From: Lachnospiraceae bacterium
GTDB taxonomy: Bacteria; Bacillota; Clostridia; Lachnospirales; Lachnospiraceae
Length of the DNA stretch: 64,000 bases
Assembly (NCBI GenBank): GCA_011959925.1
Contig: BLMD01000303.1
Span: 53,374-117,373 of the forward strand
Direction of reading: 5' to 3'
The notes beneath the pieces were generated by a model that worked only from the letters and a program-made list of their open reading frames with translations, was not told the DNA's origin and searched no databases. This document shows positions 53,313 through 63,578 of this stretch, piece by piece. Position 1 is the first letter of the stretch. Every line of letters begins with the position of its first letter. The position numbers and the translations under genes are program-made.

Positions 53313-55946
53313 CTAAACACATTCTTCCAAATACTGTTCAAATTCTTCCGGGGACATCAAAACCTTCCGGGCTTTTGTCCCTTCTTCCGGTCCCACGAGC
53401 CCGGCTTCTTCCAACTGATCCATAATACGTGCGGCACGGTTAAACCCGACTTTAAACTTCCGCTGGATCGAGCCGATAGAACCTTTCTCGCTTTCGATCA
53501 AGAACCTGCCGACCTCCCGAAAGAGCACATCTTTGTCGTCGGATCTGCCGACGCCGTCCGCAATCGGCACAGACAAATTCTCCGACTGTTCCATTTTCTC
53601 CTGCACAAAAGAATTGTATTCTACCGTCCCGTTTTCGTTTTTCAGAAAATCCACTACATCCGAAACTTCCTTATCCGAAACAAAAGCGCCCTGTACACGC
53701 AGCGGTTTCTGGAAATTCTGCGGGAAAAATAGCATATCGCCTTTGCCCAAGAGCTTCTCTGCACCCACCATATCCAAAATCGTTCTAGAATCGACGCCGG
53801 AAGTTACGGAAAAGGCGATCCTAGACGGCATATTTGCCTTGATCAGCCCTGTAATGACATTGACAGAAGGGCGCTGCGTCGCAATAATCAAATGCAGCCC
53901 CGCCGCCCGCGCGAGCTGCGCCAGACGGCAGATCGAAGCTTCTACCTCATGAGAAGCCACCATCATCAGATCCGCAAGCTCGTCTACGATAATAACGATC
54001 TGCGGCAGCTTCTGAAGTTTTTGTGCATCATCGATATCCGCGACAGAAGCTACCTTTGCATTATAACCTTTGAGATCACGGACACCGTATTCGGCAAATT
54101 TCCGATAACGCTCATCCATCTCCGCAACTGCCCAGTTCAATGCGCCCGCCGCTTTTTTCGGATCGGTAACAACCGGGATCATTAAATGCGGGATACCGTT
54201 GTAAACGCTTAATTCCACGACTTTCGGGTCTACCATAATCAGCTTGACGTCATCCGGATGCGCTTTATACAAAATACTCATAATGATCGTATTGATACAG
54301 ACGGATTTACCGGAACCGGTTGCCCCTGCAATCAGCAGATGAGGCATTTTTGCAATATCCGTCACAACCACCTGCCCGGCAATATCCTTTCCTGCGGCAA
54401 ATGCAATTTTGGATGTATTGTTCTCAAATTCTTCCGATTCGATCAGATCCCGGAACATAACCGGAACCGTTTCTTTATTTGGAATTTCAATACCGATCGC
54501 CGCTTTTCCCGGAATCGGGGCTTCCATACGGATGTCCGCCGCCGCCAGATTTAGTTTGATATCATCCGTTAAATTTACAATTTTACTGACTTTTACACCC
54601 ATTTCCGGCTGAATTTCATAACGCGTCACAGAGGGACCGCTGCTGACATTTAAAATCGTTACGTTTACGCCGAAATTTTTTAATGTCTGCTGAAGTTTTG
54701 CTGCCGTTGCCCGCAGATGCGTTTTGGAATCCCCCATTGATTTGGCACTTCCCTGTTTTAAGAGAGAAACGGGCGGAAAGACATGGGCTTTCGGTGCGTG
54801 GGAAACAGCTGCGGATTCCTGTACAGCCACAGGCTGCTGAGAAGCGTCCGCTTTCGGCTTTTCTTCTCTCTGCGGCGGTTTATGCTCCTGTTCTACGGGT
54901 TCTTCCGCTTTCAACTCCGCCATATTGCCGGCATCCGAAAGCAAACTCTCCAGCATCGCAGCATCTTCATATTCCGGCGAAGCCTTAACCTCTTCTTCCA
55001 CCGGTTCGATAAAGATTTCCGGCAGATCCGGCGTCTCCCTCTTCTTAAGCCCTTCTTCCTCTAAAATCACATCGGTAATATCCGCAATCACAGGCAGATC
55101 GGAACTGTCCGCTTCTACCGGCGCAACCGGAATACGTTCTCTCTTTTTCACCTTTGGAAGAACAAGATCTTCCTCCGGTTTTACCTCACTGATTTCATCT
55201 CCAAAGAAATCTTCTTTTTTCTGTATCTTCGTATCGATCGCTACGCCTTCTACTTTCTTATCCATACGCCTCTGCATACGCTTCTGCTCTCTTTGCTGCT
55301 GCCTCTCATGCATACGTACGGCATCTTCTTTTGCAGATTCATAAATCTTTTTGCCGCCCCGTTTCATCCCAAGCAAAGCAGAACGCTCCGTGATTAAAAC
55401 CAGCGATATGATCATAACGATCACCGAAATAACATAGGAACCGAACACACCGAAATTCGGCACGCAGAGCCATACAAAAAAGCCGCCCAGAAAGCCGCCG
55501 CCTGCTTTATGAAGCGAAGCATATGTATACGCCGCCTGCATAAGATTCGATCCCGCCGCATCAGAATCCAAAACCAGAAGCTGGGCAAACATGCAGACCG
55601 CACAAAATAACAAAATCCCGGCAATAAATTTAAATATTGCAAAATGATTCCTTTTATTGGAAATCAGAAAACAGGAACCGACAAACAGTATAATCGGAAA
55701 TACATACGCCGTAATTCCGAATAACCCGAAAATAAATGTGCTCGCCATACTGCCGAGTTTCCCACCAATTCCAAAATTACTGACAAACAGCAGAATAGAT
55801 ACCGCAAGCAGAATCCAAAGCGTCACTTCGCTTTCAAACGCAAGTCCCTTCGCCGTTCTGCCGCCTGTTTTCCTGTTTGTTTTTCTTTTTGCAGACGTTT
55901 TTTTTGCCTGTTTTCGTCCTGCGGCATTTTTTCTCCTAGCTGCCAT
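53313..55946 (-). CDS. DNA translocase FtsK/SpoIIIE
   Basis: Hexameric DNA pump for chromosome segregation at the septum or into the forespore. In about 877 residues there is a basic N-terminus, four membrane helices (about 45-190), a long charged linker (about 210-410), the alpha domain, the Walker A motif [12 protein letters not shown], and the DNA-reading gamma winged helix at the C-terminus ([20 protein letters not shown]). GGAGG fits the ATG at 55946. FtsK versus SpoIIIE cannot be told apart by sequence alone. Lies between uppP and fhs. Confidence 0.94.
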   Translation of the reverse strand: MAARRKNAAGRKQAKKTSAKRKTNRKTGGRTAKGLAFESEVTLWILLAVSILLFVSNFGIGGKLGSMASTFIFGLFGITAYVFPIILFVGSCFLISNKRNHFAIFKFIAGILLFCAVCMFAQLLVLDSDAAGSNLMQAAYTYASLHKAGGGFLGGFFVWLCVPNFGVFGSYVISVIVMIISLVLITERSALLGMKRGGKKIYESAKEDAVRMHERQQQREQKRMQRRMDKKVEGVAIDTKIQKKEDFFGDEISEVKPEEDLVLPKVKKRERIPVAPVEADSSDLPVIADITDVILEEEGLKKRETPDLPEIFIEPVEEEVKASPEYEDAAMLESLLSDAGNMAELKAEEPVEQEHKPPQREEKPKADASQQPVAVQESAAVSHAPKAHVFPPVSLLKQGSAKSMGDSKTHLRATAAKLQQTLKNFGVNVTILNVSSGPSVTRYEIQPEMGVKVSKIVNLTDDIKLNLAAADIRMEAPIPGKAAIGIEIPNKETVPVMFRDLIESEEFENNTSKIAFAAGKDIAGQVVVTDIAKMPHLLIAGATGSGKSVCINTIIMSILYKAHPDDVKLIMVDPKVVELSVYNGIPHLMIPVVTDPKKAAGALNWAVAEMDERYRKFAEYGVRDLKGYNAKVASVADIDDAQKLQKLPQIVIIVDELADLMMVASHEVEASICRLAQLARAAGLHLIIATQRPSVNVITGLIKANMPSRIAFSVTSGVDSRTILDMVGAEKLLGKGDMLFFPQNFQKPLRVQGAFVSDKEVSDVVDFLKNENGTVEYNSFVQEKMEQSENLSVPIADGVGRSDDKDVLFREVGRFLIESEKGSIGSIQRKFKVGFNRAARIMDQLEEAGLVGPEEGTKARKVLMSPEEFEQYLEECV

Positions 55947-55961
55947 AATTTCCTCCATGAT

Positions 55962-56840
55962 TTATGCCGTATAAAAATATCCGCCGATCGAAACGACGCC
56001 GATGATAAAACAATACACTGCAAAAATTGTAAATTTTCTCTGTTTGACTACGACGAGCATCGCCCGGATACAAATGTAACCCACAACGGCGGCGCATAAA
56101 ACGCCTGCCGCGTAACAGCCGGCATCCGATGCCGTCACAGATACTTCCTTTAAATCCGTAAGCTTTAACACAACGGCGCCAAGTACGGCAGGTATCGACA
56201 TGATAAACGAATATTTCACTGCAAACTTACGGTTAAATTTACTCAAAAGGCACGCCGCAATCGTCGTCCCCGATCTCGACAGTCCCGGCAAAGTCGCAAA
56301 TCCCTGGCAGATACCGATAAAAAATGCGTTGGAATAAGAAACGTTTTTCGGCGTCTTGCTGCCGGAGTCAATTCTGTCGGAAATAAACAGCAGAATTGAA
56401 GTAAGTACAAGAAAACATCCCGGAACAATCAAAAACTGCGACGCCGACTCTATAACATCGGAAGCCGCGTAACCGATAATTCCGGTGGGTATGGTAGACA
56501 CAATCACCAACATGACAAATTTACGATAGCTGTTATCGATCAGTCTGTAATAAGGATCGTCTTTTTTCTGAAATACATTTCCGAAAAAAATAACCGCATT
56601 CCGAAAAAAATCTCCGATAATCGCAACCCCTTCGCCGATCATATGAAAAATATCCTTATAAAATACAGCAAAGATCGCAAGCAGCGTTCCCAGATGCAGC
56701 AATACATCAAAAAGCATTCCCGTATCCGTCTCTACGTCAAATAAAATTTTAAACAACGCCAGGTGCCCGGAACTGCTGACCGGCAGAAATTCCGTTAATC
56801 CCTGTATGATCCCCATAAGTACCGCTTCTAAAAATGACAT
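55962..56840 (-). CDS. uppP: Undecaprenyl-diphosphatase UppP
   Basis: Recycles undecaprenyl diphosphate to the monophosphate and gives bacitracin tolerance. The 292-residue membrane protein has about eight helices with the two BacA motifs GLTEFLPVSSSGHL at 14-27 and LPGLSRSGTTIA in the middle. Promoter at 56877-56905; co-transcribed with ftsK (16 bases). Confidence 0.95.
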   Translation of the reverse strand: MSFLEAVLMGIIQGLTEFLPVSSSGHLALFKILFDVETDTGMLFDVLLHLGTLLAIFAVFYKDIFHMIGEGVAIIGDFFRNAVIFFGNVFQKKDDPYYRLIDNSYRKFVMLVIVSTIPTGIIGYAASDVIESASQFLIVPGCFLVLTSILLFISDRIDSGSKTPKNVSYSNAFFIGICQGFATLPGLSRSGTTIAACLLSKFNRKFAVKYSFIMSIPAVLGAVVLKLTDLKEVSVTASDAGCYAAGVLCAAVVGYICIRAMLVVVKQRKFTIFAVYCFIIGVVSIGGYFYTA

Positions 56841-56876
56841 ACCTGCCTCCCTCTTGTGAAAAATTCGTTCCTTTCC

Positions 56877-56905
56877 AGTTTACCATATTTTAGCTGAGTT
56901 GTCAT
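56877..56905 (-). promoter_or_regulatory. Possible promoter of uppP-ftsK
   Basis: Minus strand: ATGACA (56905-56900), 17-bp spacer, TAAACT (56882-56877). Both boxes are imperfect. Confidence 0.45.
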
Positions 56906-56944
56906 TAAGGAAAATTTTACTCATCGGACAGAAAGAAAAACAGA

Positions 56945-56977
56945 GCACAAGAAAGGCCGGAACCTTTCGTTCCGACC
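56945..56977 (-). terminator. Rho-independent terminator of the ABC permease
   Basis: Minus strand: GGTCGGAAC (56977-56969) pairs with GTTCCGGCC (56963-56955, one wobble) around a GAAAG loop, followed by TTTCTTG. It lies seven bases past the permease stop. Confidence 0.75.
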
Positions 56978-56983
56978 ATGCGG

Positions 56984-58321
56984 CTAACTCATCTTCGCCA
57001 AAATATCCTTCGGCTGCATCCGAAGAACCGTCACCGAAGATACGCTTGTGGACAAAAGAACAATCAGAAATCCAAATCCTGCAATCTCCAAAAGTTCCAC
57101 TGCGCCAATACGGATCTGCAGCTCCATCGTTTCCTCTGTTTTTGAATCCGCCGCTTGCTGCTGTGCACTCTCTTTCGAAAAAGAATCCGCAATCATCTGT
57201 CCGGTCAGTCCGGCTGCGGCTGCGGAAATCCCCCATGCCAGAAAAAATGCGATAACGGCGGCTAAGAGATTTTCCAGGATCTGCTGTCTGAAAATCTCCG
57301 CTTTTCGGATGCCAATCGAAAGGTAAATTCCGATCTCGTGCATACGCTCCCGCATCCACAAAAATAAAATCAAAGAGAGCATTACCGCACTGACAACGGC
57401 TATCACAACCACCATCATCTTCACCAGTCCGGAGAGTCTCTCCAAAGGAGCAGCGGAATCCTCATACGTTTTGTTGTTCTTTACAACGACGTATTCGTCC
57501 CAGTTATAATCTGCAGATTCCAAAAGCCTCCCCATAATCCCGTCCAGCTCTTTCGGATTTTCTACAAAAAACGCAGCCCCTGCCGTATACAGATCGATCT
57601 CGGCTCCGGCAGCCTCACCATAGACTTCCCGGATGAACGCCGTATCCGTAAAGATAAAATTCTCTTCGATATCACACTCTGCAGAATTGGCGCTTTGATA
57701 CCCCTGCGGATAATCGATATGATATATGCCGACCACTTCAAGCGTATGAGAAGTGATGCGTTCCCTCTGCTCTTCGGTTAAATTTTCTTCATTGTACCGA
57801 ACCTTAAAAACATCTCCGACCGAAAGATTGTTTTCTTTTGCAAGAACGTCGGAAATCACTGCTGCGCTGTGATCGTCCGGGGCAACGTGCCGCCCGTCTG
57901 TAAGCAGGTAATATTCCAGCATAAAATATTCGTTCAGGCTGCTGTCTGTATTTCCCAGAAATCTGGCCAGTTTCGCTTTTACGTTCCCTTCCGCAGTGAA
58001 ACGTCCGGGAAAAAGTTTCAGATCCTCCGTGATAAAATACTGGAGATCCATGCCGTTGACTGCTTTGATTCCTCCCGCATCCACTACGTTCTTCAGAAGT
58101 GTATCGTCAATCCTCCCGAATTTTCCCTGCGTGAAATCCATTTCAATCTTAAAATAACCGCCCATCTGTTCCCGCAGTTTACGCACCGATGCATCTGCCG
58201 CATTGCCCACAGCCGTGCACAGAAGAACCAGGGTTGTGATAAACGTCAGGATCGCCAGTAAAATGACTGCTTTTTTCTTATTTCGCGTCAGATAAAGAAA
58301 CGCGCGATGCCGTACACCCAT
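56984..58321 (-). CDS. FtsX-like ABC transporter permease
   Basis: A 445-residue MacB/FtsX-type permease: first helix at about 15-37 (RNKKKAVILLAILTFITTLV), a large extracellular domain (about 40-290), and three more helices near 296-320, 346-370 and 415-435 with the FtsX pattern MHEIGIYLSIGIRKAEIFRQ. The family handles peptides, lipoproteins or acts as a mechanical transmitter with a hydrolase rather than as a true transporter. It works with the ATPase upstream. No two-component system is adjacent, unlike bacitracin-type detox modules. Confidence 0.88.
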   Translation of the reverse strand: MGVRHRAFLYLTRNKKKAVILLAILTFITTLVLLCTAVGNAADASVRKLREQMGGYFKIEMDFTQGKFGRIDDTLLKNVVDAGGIKAVNGMDLQYFITEDLKLFPGRFTAEGNVKAKLARFLGNTDSSLNEYFMLEYYLLTDGRHVAPDDHSAAVISDVLAKENNLSVGDVFKVRYNEENLTEEQRERITSHTLEVVGIYHIDYPQGYQSANSAECDIEENFIFTDTAFIREVYGEAAGAEIDLYTAGAAFFVENPKELDGIMGRLLESADYNWDEYVVVKNNKTYEDSAAPLERLSGLVKMMVVVIAVVSAVMLSLILFLWMRERMHEIGIYLSIGIRKAEIFRQQILENLLAAVIAFFLAWGISAAAAGLTGQMIADSFSKESAQQQAADSKTEETMELQIRIGAVELLEIAGFGFLIVLLSTSVSSVTVLRMQPKDILAKMS

Positions 58322-58339
58322 CCGTTCCCCTCCTTTGTT

Positions 58340-58978
58340 CTATTTGGCTTCAACGCGATTGAGTTTCCCATGATCCATCTCAAGCACTACATCCGCCTGC
58401 TTTGCCACTTCATTGGAATGGGATACGATCACCACGCACTTGTCGTACTCTTTTGCCGCCTCCTGAAAAATTCCGGTAATCTCTTTTGCCATATCCTCAT
58501 CCAGATTCCCGGTCGGCTCATCCGCTAAAATCACAGGATTCCCCGAAGCTAACGCCCGTGCGATTGCCACACGCTGCTGCTGTCCGCCGGAAAGCTTTAA
58601 AACGTTTCTCTTTGCTTCTTCTCTGGATAACCCAAGCTTCTCTAAGATTGGAAGCGCTTCCTGCCTTGCCGTAAGCTCTACATTTTCCACCGGCGTCATA
58701 TAGTCGATCAGGTTATAATTCTGAAACACGAAAGAAATATGGCTGCGCCTGTGTTCTTCCAGTTCCTTTTTTCGAACCTCCTGTCCTTCAAACAAAACCT
58801 GTCCCGCTTTGGGCAGGTCCAGTCCTCCCAGAAGCGAAAGCAGCGTCGTCTTCCCGCAGCCGGAAGGTCCTAAGATCACATACATTTTCCCTCTTTCAAA
58901 GATTTCGCTCACATCGTCCACGACCATCCGGTCTTTGCTGTAATAATACGATACGTTCTTTACTTCCAATACACCCAT
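58340..58978 (-). CDS. LolD/MacB-type ABC ATPase
   Basis: A 212-residue ATPase with Walker [10 protein letters not shown] at 37-45, signature [15 protein letters not shown] at 129-143 and Walker [14 protein letters not shown] with the conserved ADEPTGNLD loop of this class. It energises the FtsX-like permease that follows 18 bases downstream. A GC-rich leader hairpin (59010-59040) precedes the GAGGAGG site; no clear promoter is visible. Confidence 0.9.
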   Translation of the reverse strand: MGVLEVKNVSYYYSKDRMVVDDVSEIFERGKMYVILGPSGCGKTTLLSLLGGLDLPKAGQVLFEGQEVRKKELEEHRRSHISFVFQNYNLIDYMTPVENVELTARQEALPILEKLGLSREEAKRNVLKLSGGQQQRVAIARALASGNPVILADEPTGNLDEDMAKEITGIFQEAAKEYDKCVVIVSHSNEVAKQADVVLEMDHGKLNRVEAK

Positions 58979-59009
58979 GATTTTCCTCCTCTTCCGCTCA
59001 TTTTGTTTT

Positions 59010-59040
59010 GCAGGCAGCGGCAGTCCCCATCCCTGCCTGC
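59010..59040 (-). promoter_or_regulatory. Leader hairpin of the ABC operon
   Basis: GCAGGCAG (59010-59017) pairs with CTGCCTGC (59033-59040) around a 15-base, GC-rich loop with further pairing. It lies 31 bases before the ATPase start and could influence translation or be a cleaved leader; no known riboswitch is recognised. Confidence 0.4.
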
Positions 59041-59074
59041 CCTTGCTTTTTATTCCCCCATATCAAACGCAAAG

Positions 59075-59118
59075 ATCCTCCCAAAAGATATTTTAATAAT
59101 TATATCTTATGGGAGGAT
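59075..59118. terminator. Hairpin terminator after tepA-like gene
   Basis: ATCCTCCC (59075-59082) pairs with GGGAGGAT (59111-59118), and an inner AGATAT pairs with ATATCT. T-rich sequence follows on the plus strand and a short TTTG-like tract on the minus strand, so it probably ends the TepA transcript and may act both ways. Confidence 0.7.
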
Positions 59119-59164
59119 TCTTTTCCAGTGTTTTTTTCTCGCTCTAAGTTTCTTTTCGCAGTCT

Positions 59165-59863
59165 CTAACCGTTTTCGTTTTTTCTTTTTTTACTTTCATC
59201 AATCAGCGCATGCAGTTTATTCACTGCCTCGTGAATTCCGCCGACTTCATTGATGAGTCCTTCCTTTACCGCCTCTTCTCCTACCAGTATCGTTCCAAGG
59301 TCCTTGGACATCATATCGGTATTCATCATCAGCTCCTCCATTCGTTTCTGTTTTGCACCCGAATGGCTTTCCACAAAACGTAAAATTCGATTCTGCATCT
59401 GCTTAAAATAGTCGTATGTCTGTTTTGCTCCGATCACCGTTCCGCTCATGCGGACCGGATGAATGACCATCGTCCCGCTTGGGACAATAAAAGAATAATC
59501 GGTAGAAACCGCAAGCGGCACGCCGATCGAATGGGACCCTCCAAGCACAAGGGAAACGGACGGCTTATCTACCGACGCCACCATTTCCGCAATCGCAAGC
59601 CCGCTTTCCACATCGCCGCCTACCGTATTCAGCATCAAAAGAATGCCGTCGATCTTTTCACTGTCTTCGATCACCGCAAGCTGCGGAAGAACATGCTCAT
59701 ATTTTGTTGTTTTTGTTGTCGAAGGCAGGCATTCATGTCCCTCGATCTCACCGATCACATTTAACAGATGGATCTGGTGGTTCGTTTTTGGATTGTTTAA
59801 GACTGCCTGCCCGTATTCTTTCACGTTGTCCATTACATCCTGATTCTGATTTGTATCGCCCAT
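59165..59863 (-). CDS. ClpP-class serine protease (TepA-like)
   Basis: A 232-residue ClpP/crotonase-fold protease related to Bacillus TepA, a translocation-enhancing protein. The oxyanion motif VGGDVESGLAIAEMV starts near residue 81, the nucleophile is Ser112 in GGSHSIGVPLA, and the histidine is His135 in MVIHPVRMSG. No signal peptide or membrane anchor is visible. It has terminators on both sides and so is its own unit. Confidence 0.85.
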   Translation of the reverse strand: MGDTNQNQDVMDNVKEYGQAVLNNPKTNHQIHLLNVIGEIEGHECLPSTTKTTKYEHVLPQLAVIEDSEKIDGILLMLNTVGGDVESGLAIAEMVASVDKPSVSLVLGGSHSIGVPLAVSTDYSFIVPSGTMVIHPVRMSGTVIGAKQTYDYFKQMQNRILRFVESHSGAKQKRMEELMMNTDMMSKDLGTILVGEEAVKEGLINEVGGIHEAVNKLHALIDESKKRKNENG

Positions 59864-59884
59864 GCTTTTTACCTCACAAAAACA

Positions 59885-59905
59885 GAGGGTACTTTTCGTA
59901 CCCTC
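59885..59905. terminator. Bidirectional terminator between glgA and tepA
   Basis: GAGGGTAC (59885-59892) pairs exactly with GTACCCTC (59898-59905) around a five-base loop. T runs follow on both strands (CTTTTTG on plus, TGTTTTTG on minus). It ends the glgA transcript before tepA. Confidence 0.85.
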
Positions 59906-59941
59906 CTTTTTGTTTAGTATGTCCCGATGGATCCGGTATTA

Positions 59942-61393
59942 TTAATAACCAAGCAGATAATTGTAAAGATTCTGATATCTTTCTTTCGACGACTTCCAGG
60001 AGTAATCCATTTCCATTCCCCGGTCTACCATCTGATTCCACTGACGCTTCCGGTCAAAATAAATATGCTTTGAGTAATTAATAATGCCAAGCATCTCATC
60101 CGCATTGTAATTGCTGAAAGAGAAACCTTCCCCGGTATTGTCGTATTCGTTAAACGGCTGTACGGTATCCCTGAGTCCTCCCGTCTCCCGTACGATCGGA
60201 ACCGTACCGTAACGGAACGAAATCAGCTGCGTCAATCCGCAGGGTTCAAATCTGGACGGCATCAAAAATGCGTCTGCTGCGGCATACAATTTATGCGCCA
60301 GATCGTCAGAGTAACAGATATTCGCAGAAATACGATCCGGATATTTCCACGCATAATGACGGAACATATTTTCATATTTGACATCCCCGGTTCCGATAAT
60401 TACAAACTGCGTAAAGTCATCCGCAATATAATCCATCATGTAATTGATCAGATCGAGCCCTTTTTGATCTGTCAGACGGGAAATCAAACCGATCATGTAT
60501 TTCTTCTTATCTACTGCAAGCCCTAAATCCTGCTGCAGTTTCTGCTTGTTCTGGCTCTTTTTCTGACGCCAGTTTTCTCTGTGATACGTATGATAAATCT
60601 TCGGATCCGATGCGGGATTGTATACGTCATAATCGATACCGTTGACAATTCCCTGCATATCAAAATGCCGCGCTGCAAGCAGTCCTTCTAAACCTTCTCC
60701 ATATTCGCTTGTCTGGATCTCATTGGCATACGAATCGCTGACTGTCGTAATGTAATCCGCATAGACAAGGCCGCCTTTTAACATATTGGCGTCTTTTTTG
60801 TATTCCAGCTTATCCGGTACAAACAGGCCATTTGCAAAACCGGTCAGCCCGCGCATCGTCTGAATATCCCAAACACCCTGAAATTTCAAATTGTGGATCG
60901 TCATGATTGTACGGATTCCCCAGAAAAATCCGTCCGCGCTGAATTCATTTTTCAGATATACCGGAATAAACCCTGTCTCCCAATCATGACAGTGAATCAG
61001 ATCCGGGCGGAAATCAATCTGCGGCAGCATCGAGAGCACCGCCTTGTCAAAGAATGTAAATTTTTCGATATCATACCGGATATTGCCGTATGGCTGGAAG
61101 CAGTTAAAATACTCTTCGTTATCAATGAAGTAGTATGTAATTCCATCCAGCTCGTATTTTAATATACCGACATATTTGTTCTGGATGTAGCTGCCCGCAT
61201 TCATATAAAAATGCGTAACATATTCAAACTGATGCCTGAAATGCTCCGGTATGCAGCTGTAATTCGGCAGTACAACCCTCACATCCCACTCATCCTTTGA
61301 AAATTCCTTGGGCAATGCTCCGCATACGTCTGCAAGACCGCCTGTTTTTATAAACGGCACGCATTCCGATGCGGCAAAAAGTATTTTTTTCAT
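59942..61393 (-). CDS. glgA: Glycogen synthase
   Basis: Extends alpha-1,4-glucan from ADP-glucose; GT5 family, GT-B fold. The 483 residues begin KKILFAASECVPFIKTGGLA, with Lys16 of the KTGGL ADP-glucose motif, and contain a C-terminal SRFEPCGLTQL with the catalytic glutamate. No glgC, glgD, glgB or glgP is nearby; instead it follows metY, so it is an isolated glycogen gene. Confidence 0.93.
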   Translation of the reverse strand: MKKILFAASECVPFIKTGGLADVCGALPKEFSKDEWDVRVVLPNYSCIPEHFRHQFEYVTHFYMNAGSYIQNKYVGILKYELDGITYYFIDNEEYFNCFQPYGNIRYDIEKFTFFDKAVLSMLPQIDFRPDLIHCHDWETGFIPVYLKNEFSADGFFWGIRTIMTIHNLKFQGVWDIQTMRGLTGFANGLFVPDKLEYKKDANMLKGGLVYADYITTVSDSYANEIQTSEYGEGLEGLLAARHFDMQGIVNGIDYDVYNPASDPKIYHTYHRENWRQKKSQNKQKLQQDLGLAVDKKKYMIGLISRLTDQKGLDLINYMMDYIADDFTQFVIIGTGDVKYENMFRHYAWKYPDRISANICYSDDLAHKLYAAADAFLMPSRFEPCGLTQLISFRYGTVPIVRETGGLRDTVQPFNEYDNTGEGFSFSNYNADEMLGIINYSKHIYFDRKRQWNQMVDRGMEMDYSWKSSKERYQNLYNYLLGY

Positions 61394-61415
61394 GAGAAAC
61401 CCCTCCTTAAATGGA

Positions 61416-62699
61416 TTATACGGCTGCCAATGCCTGTTCTAAATCCGCAATAATATCTCCGGCATGTTCTATGCCTACGGAAAACCGGATCAAATCCGGC
61501 GCTATGCCCGCTTCCGTCAGCTGCTCGTCTGTCATCTGCCTGTGCGTATGGCTTGCCGGATGCAGCACGCAGGTTCTTGCATCCGCAACATGTGTTACGA
61601 TCGCAGCCAGTTTCAGCCGATCCATAAAGTTCACGGATACGTCTCTTCCCCCCTTAAGACCGAAAGAAATGACGCCGCAAGTTCCGCCCGGCATATATTT
61701 TTTTGCCAGAGAATAATATTTATTGCTTTTTAAGCCTGCATAATTTACCCAGGCAACCTTTTCGTGTCCTTCCAGATATTCCGCAACCTTCTGTGCGTTT
61801 TCACAATGCCTCGGTACACGCAGATGCAGCGTTTCCAGTCCCACATTTAATAAAAATGCGTTCTGCGGAGACTGAATGGAACCGAGATCCCGCATCAGCT
61901 GTGCCGTTGCCTTCATAATAAACGCCGTCTTTCCGAATTTTTCGGCGTATACAATGCCGTGATAGGATTCGTCCGGCATCGTCAGCCCCGGAAACTTCTC
62001 CTTATGCGCCATCCAGTCAAAGTTGCCGGAATCAATAATGGCGCCGCCTACGCTCATCGCATGACCGTCCATGTATTTTGTCGTGGAATGCGTCACAATA
62101 TCCGCTCCCCATTCAAAGGGCCTGCAGTTGATCGGCGTTGCAAACGTATTGTCTATGATTAACGGAACGCCATGCCTGTGCGCAATTTCAGCAAAACGCT
62201 CAATATCCAAAACCACCAGCGACGGGTTGGAAATCGTCTCGGCAAAGACGGCTTTGGTATTCGGCAGAAACGCCGCTTCGATTTCTTCGTCGGAAGCGTC
62301 CGGATTAATGAACGTACAGGAAATCCCCTGTTTTTTCATCGTCGTCCCGAACAGATTAAACGTGCCTCCGTAAATGGAATTGGAACAGATAAAGTGATCT
62401 CCCGCCTCGCAGATATTAAATATCGCATAGTAATTCGCCGCCTGCCCGGAAGAAGTCAGCATCCCCGCAATTCCACCTTCCAGCGCTGTAATCTTTGCAG
62501 CTACCGCATCGTTGGTCGGATTTTGCAGCCTGGTATAAAAATACCCCGTATCTTCCAGATCAAACAGCCGCCCCATTTGATCGCTGTTTTCGTATTTAAA
62601 TGTCGTGCTCTGATAGATCGGCAGAACTCTCGGTTCTCCTTTCTTCGGCGTCCAGCCTGACTGGATGCATATCGTTTCCGGTTTATAATTTGTCCCCAT
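61416..62699 (-). CDS. O-acetylhomoserine aminocarboxypropyltransferase
   Basis: PLP enzyme (MetY type) that forms homocysteine or cysteine directly from O-acetylhomoserine or O-acetylserine and sulfide. The 427-residue length and TFKYENSDQMGRLFDLED distinguish it from shorter MetB/MetC. The PLP lysine is Lys208 in HSTTKYMDGH, with SNPSLVVLDIERFAEIAH upstream. It starts 24 bases after yebC and has no visible S-box or T-box. Confidence 0.93.
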   Translation of the reverse strand: MGTNYKPETICIQSGWTPKKGEPRVLPIYQSTTFKYENSDQMGRLFDLEDTGYFYTRLQNPTNDAVAAKITALEGGIAGMLTSSGQAANYYAIFNICEAGDHFICSNSIYGGTFNLFGTTMKKQGISCTFINPDASDEEIEAAFLPNTKAVFAETISNPSLVVLDIERFAEIAHRHGVPLIIDNTFATPINCRPFEWGADIVTHSTTKYMDGHAMSVGGAIIDSGNFDWMAHKEKFPGLTMPDESYHGIVYAEKFGKTAFIMKATAQLMRDLGSIQSPQNAFLLNVGLETLHLRVPRHCENAQKVAEYLEGHEKVAWVNYAGLKSNKYYSLAKKYMPGGTCGVISFGLKGGRDVSVNFMDRLKLAAIVTHVADARTCVLHPASHTHRQMTDEQLTEAGIAPDLIRFSVGIEHAGDIIADLEQALAAV

Positions 62700-62723
62700 A
62701 TCCGTTCTCCCTGTTCGTTTCTT

Positions 62724-63452
62724 TTATTCGTCCCAATTATGAAATACTTCCTGCACATCGTCATCTTCATCCAAAAGATCCATGATCTTGCGTATATTAT
62801 TCAGATCGGATTCTTCGGACAGTGTGACATAGGTCTGGGGAAGCATCGTCACTTCCGCATTCGCCAGAGGAATCCCTTCCTGTTCTAACGCCTCGCGCAC
62901 TGCGGAAAAGCTCTCCGGAGCCGTCAGGATTTCATAACTGTCTTCTTCTTCGGAAAAATCATCCGCCCCTGCATCCAATGCAAGCATCATCAGATCGTCC
63001 GCTTCCATGCCGCATTCATCCTTTGCCACAAGAATCTGCCCTTTTTCATCAAACATATAAGAAACGCAGCCCTGCGTACCAATACTGCCGTATCCTTTCG
63101 TAAAGGCGTTGCGTACATTGGCAGCCGTCCGGTTTTTATTGTCGGTAAGCGCTTTAACGATAATCGCCGTACCCGAAGGCCCGTATCCTTCATACGTAAC
63201 CTGCTCGTAATTGACGTTATTCGTATCGCCGGCAGCCTTTTTTATTCCGCGGTCGATCGTATCGTTTGGCATGTTATTGGATTTGGCTTTTGCGATAACA
63301 TCTCTTAACTTACTGTTGTTCGCCGGATCCGGACCGCCTTCTTTTACTGCGATCGCAATCTCCCTGCCGATGATCGTAAATATTTTTCCTTTTGCCGCAT
63401 CGTTTTTTTCTTTTTTATGTTTGATGTTGGCAAATTTGGAATGTCCTGACAT
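62724..63452 (-). CDS. YebC/PmpR-family regulator
   Basis: A 242-residue protein beginning SGHSKFANIKHKKEKNDAAK, the DUF28 signature, with GGPDPANNSKLRDVIAKAKS and YEGYGPSGTAIIVKALTDN. YebC-type proteins bind DNA or act at the ribosome on proline-rich stalling (YeeI/TACO1 branch), so the biochemical role of this copy is not settled by sequence. AGGAG site present. Confidence 0.93.
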   Translation of the reverse strand: MSGHSKFANIKHKKEKNDAAKGKIFTIIGREIAIAVKEGGPDPANNSKLRDVIAKAKSNNMPNDTIDRGIKKAAGDTNNVNYEQVTYEGYGPSGTAIIVKALTDNKNRTAANVRNAFTKGYGSIGTQGCVSYMFDEKGQILVAKDECGMEADDLMMLALDAGADDFSEEEDSYEILTAPESFSAVREALEQEGIPLANAEVTMLPQTYVTLSEESDLNNIRKIMDLLDEDDDVQEVFHNWDE

Positions 63453-63534
63453 AGTAACTCCTCTTTTCCTTATTTATCTTTTTACGTTTTCTTTATTCTA
63501 CCATTCTTTCCCCATCCTGACAAGAACTATCGGA

Positions 63535-63578
63535 CAGAGCGTGATTGAAACATGAAATACTCGTTCACTCACGCTCTG
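63535..63578. repeat. Inverted repeat at the end of the CBS-domain gene
   Basis: CAGAGCGTGA (63535-63544) pairs with TCACGCTCTG (63569-63578). The right arm lies in the last codons of the CBS-domain gene, so on the minus strand it forms a stem directly around the stop codon. No T run follows; likely a transcript 3'-end or stabilising stem. Confidence 0.5.

Noticed and set aside
56880..57359. 159-codon minus-strand frame rich in Arg, Ser and Asp
   Set aside because: Shifted frame over the FtsX-like permease and its terminator; no ribosome binding site.
62700..62723. S-box riboswitch before metY
   Set aside because: Only 24 bases separate it from yebC; no room for a riboswitch.
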